Source: Cyanobium sp. Aljojuca 7A6 (GTDB lineage Bacteria > Cyanobacteriota > Cyanobacteriia > PCC-6307 > Cyanobiaceae). Taken from it: a DNA stretch of 64,000 nucleotides. The notes below the pieces were generated by a model. That model was not told where the DNA came from, did not search any database, and was given only the letters and a program-made list of their open reading frames with translations. Location of the stretch: positions 50,255 to 114,254 of the forward strand of contig NZ_JAGQCY010000011.1 of assembly GCF_024346455.1 (NCBI RefSeq), read 5' to 3'. The position numbers and the translations under genes were made by a program. This document shows positions 63,884 through 64,000 of the stretch, in pieces. How positions within the stretch are numbered: the stretch's first letter is position 1; each line of letters opens with the position of its first letter.

Positions 63884-64000
63884 ATGACCGCCACTCTCCA
63901 GCAGCGCTCCGGCGCTTCGGTGTGGAACCAGTTCTGTGAGTGGGTCACCTCCACCAACAACCGCCTCTACGTCGGTTGGTTCGGTGTGCTGATGATCCCC
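63884..64000 (+). CDS. psbA: Photosystem II D1 protein (5' end only)
   Basis: The first 39 codons: [20 protein letters not shown] and [19 protein letters not shown], the unmistakable D1 N-terminus. D1 carries the P680 chlorophyll, the QB site and most ligands of the oxygen-evolving cluster. The window ends before residue 130, so the low-light or high-light D1 form cannot be decided. Confidence 0.97.
   Translation, partial: MTATLQQRSGASVWNQFCEWVTSTNNRLYVGWFGVLMIP

Noticed and set aside
63884..64000. Assigning the D1 isoform
   Set aside because: The diagnostic residue 130 is outside the window.

Overview
The window is chromosomal DNA from a high-GC unicellular cyanobacterium of the Synechococcus/Cyanobium type. 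The assignment rests on photosystem genes (psaA, psaB, psaI, psaL, the start of psbA), an MPBQ/MSBQ methyltransferase of the plastoquinone/tocopherol pathway, a large glutamate synthase of cyanobacterial type, LL-diaminopimelate aminotransferase, a CbiG-CobJ fusion and an rpsL-rpsG-fusA-tuf-rpsJ cluster. I cannot name the species from sequence alone.

Layout. 1-5.9 kb: an HNH endonuclease (cut by the window edge), alanine racemase, tRNA-Ser, a GAP-type membrane protein, a class A beta-lactamase-like protein, an NlpC/P60 hydrolase, a membrane-anchored GT2 glycosyltransferase, then psaI and psaL with a clear terminator. 5.9-18.7 kb: two giant genes (about 2,000 codons each) for secreted calcium-binding multi-enzyme phosphatases, flanked by the decayed remains of a further copy. 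18.7-24 kb: a broken K+/H+ antiporter gene, a KefB-like antiporter and a P-type cation ATPase. 24.2-27.1 kb: pstCAB, the phosphate ABC transporter, with a Pho box and a base composition clearly poorer in GC than its surroundings. 27.3-31.9 kb: psaA-psaB, with a structured leader and an HLR1-like RpaB site. 32.3-43.4 kb: an unrecognised secreted protein, cbiG-cobJ, tRNA-Pro, lipA, glutamate synthase, a phosphodiester glycosidase and a HesB/IscA protein. 43.5-48.3 kb: the str-type ribosomal/elongation factor cluster. 48.4-59.8 kb: a Lon-substrate-binding-domain protein, MPBQ methyltransferase, pheA, a DUF1997 protein, rnhB, rne, a two-module radical SAM protein, dapL, clpS and a CPBP protease. 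59.9-64 kb: a beta-helix/RTX calcium-binding protein, a B12-binding-type radical SAM protein and the beginning of psbA.

The most interesting region is 6.0-27.1 kb, which reads as a phosphorus-scavenging island. Giant protein 1 joins an ExeM/NucH-type extracellular nuclease to a PhoD-type phosphatase. Giant protein 2 joins a phytase-like propeller, inserted inside a second propeller, to a 5'-nucleotidase. Both end in the same 461-residue RTX-type module, with no net length difference. Together they could in principle take extracellular DNA or phosphoesters down to free phosphate, which the nearby PstCAB system would import. Pho-box-like repeats precede both the giant-gene pair and pstC. The joint function is inference; the domain content and repeats are read directly from the sequence.
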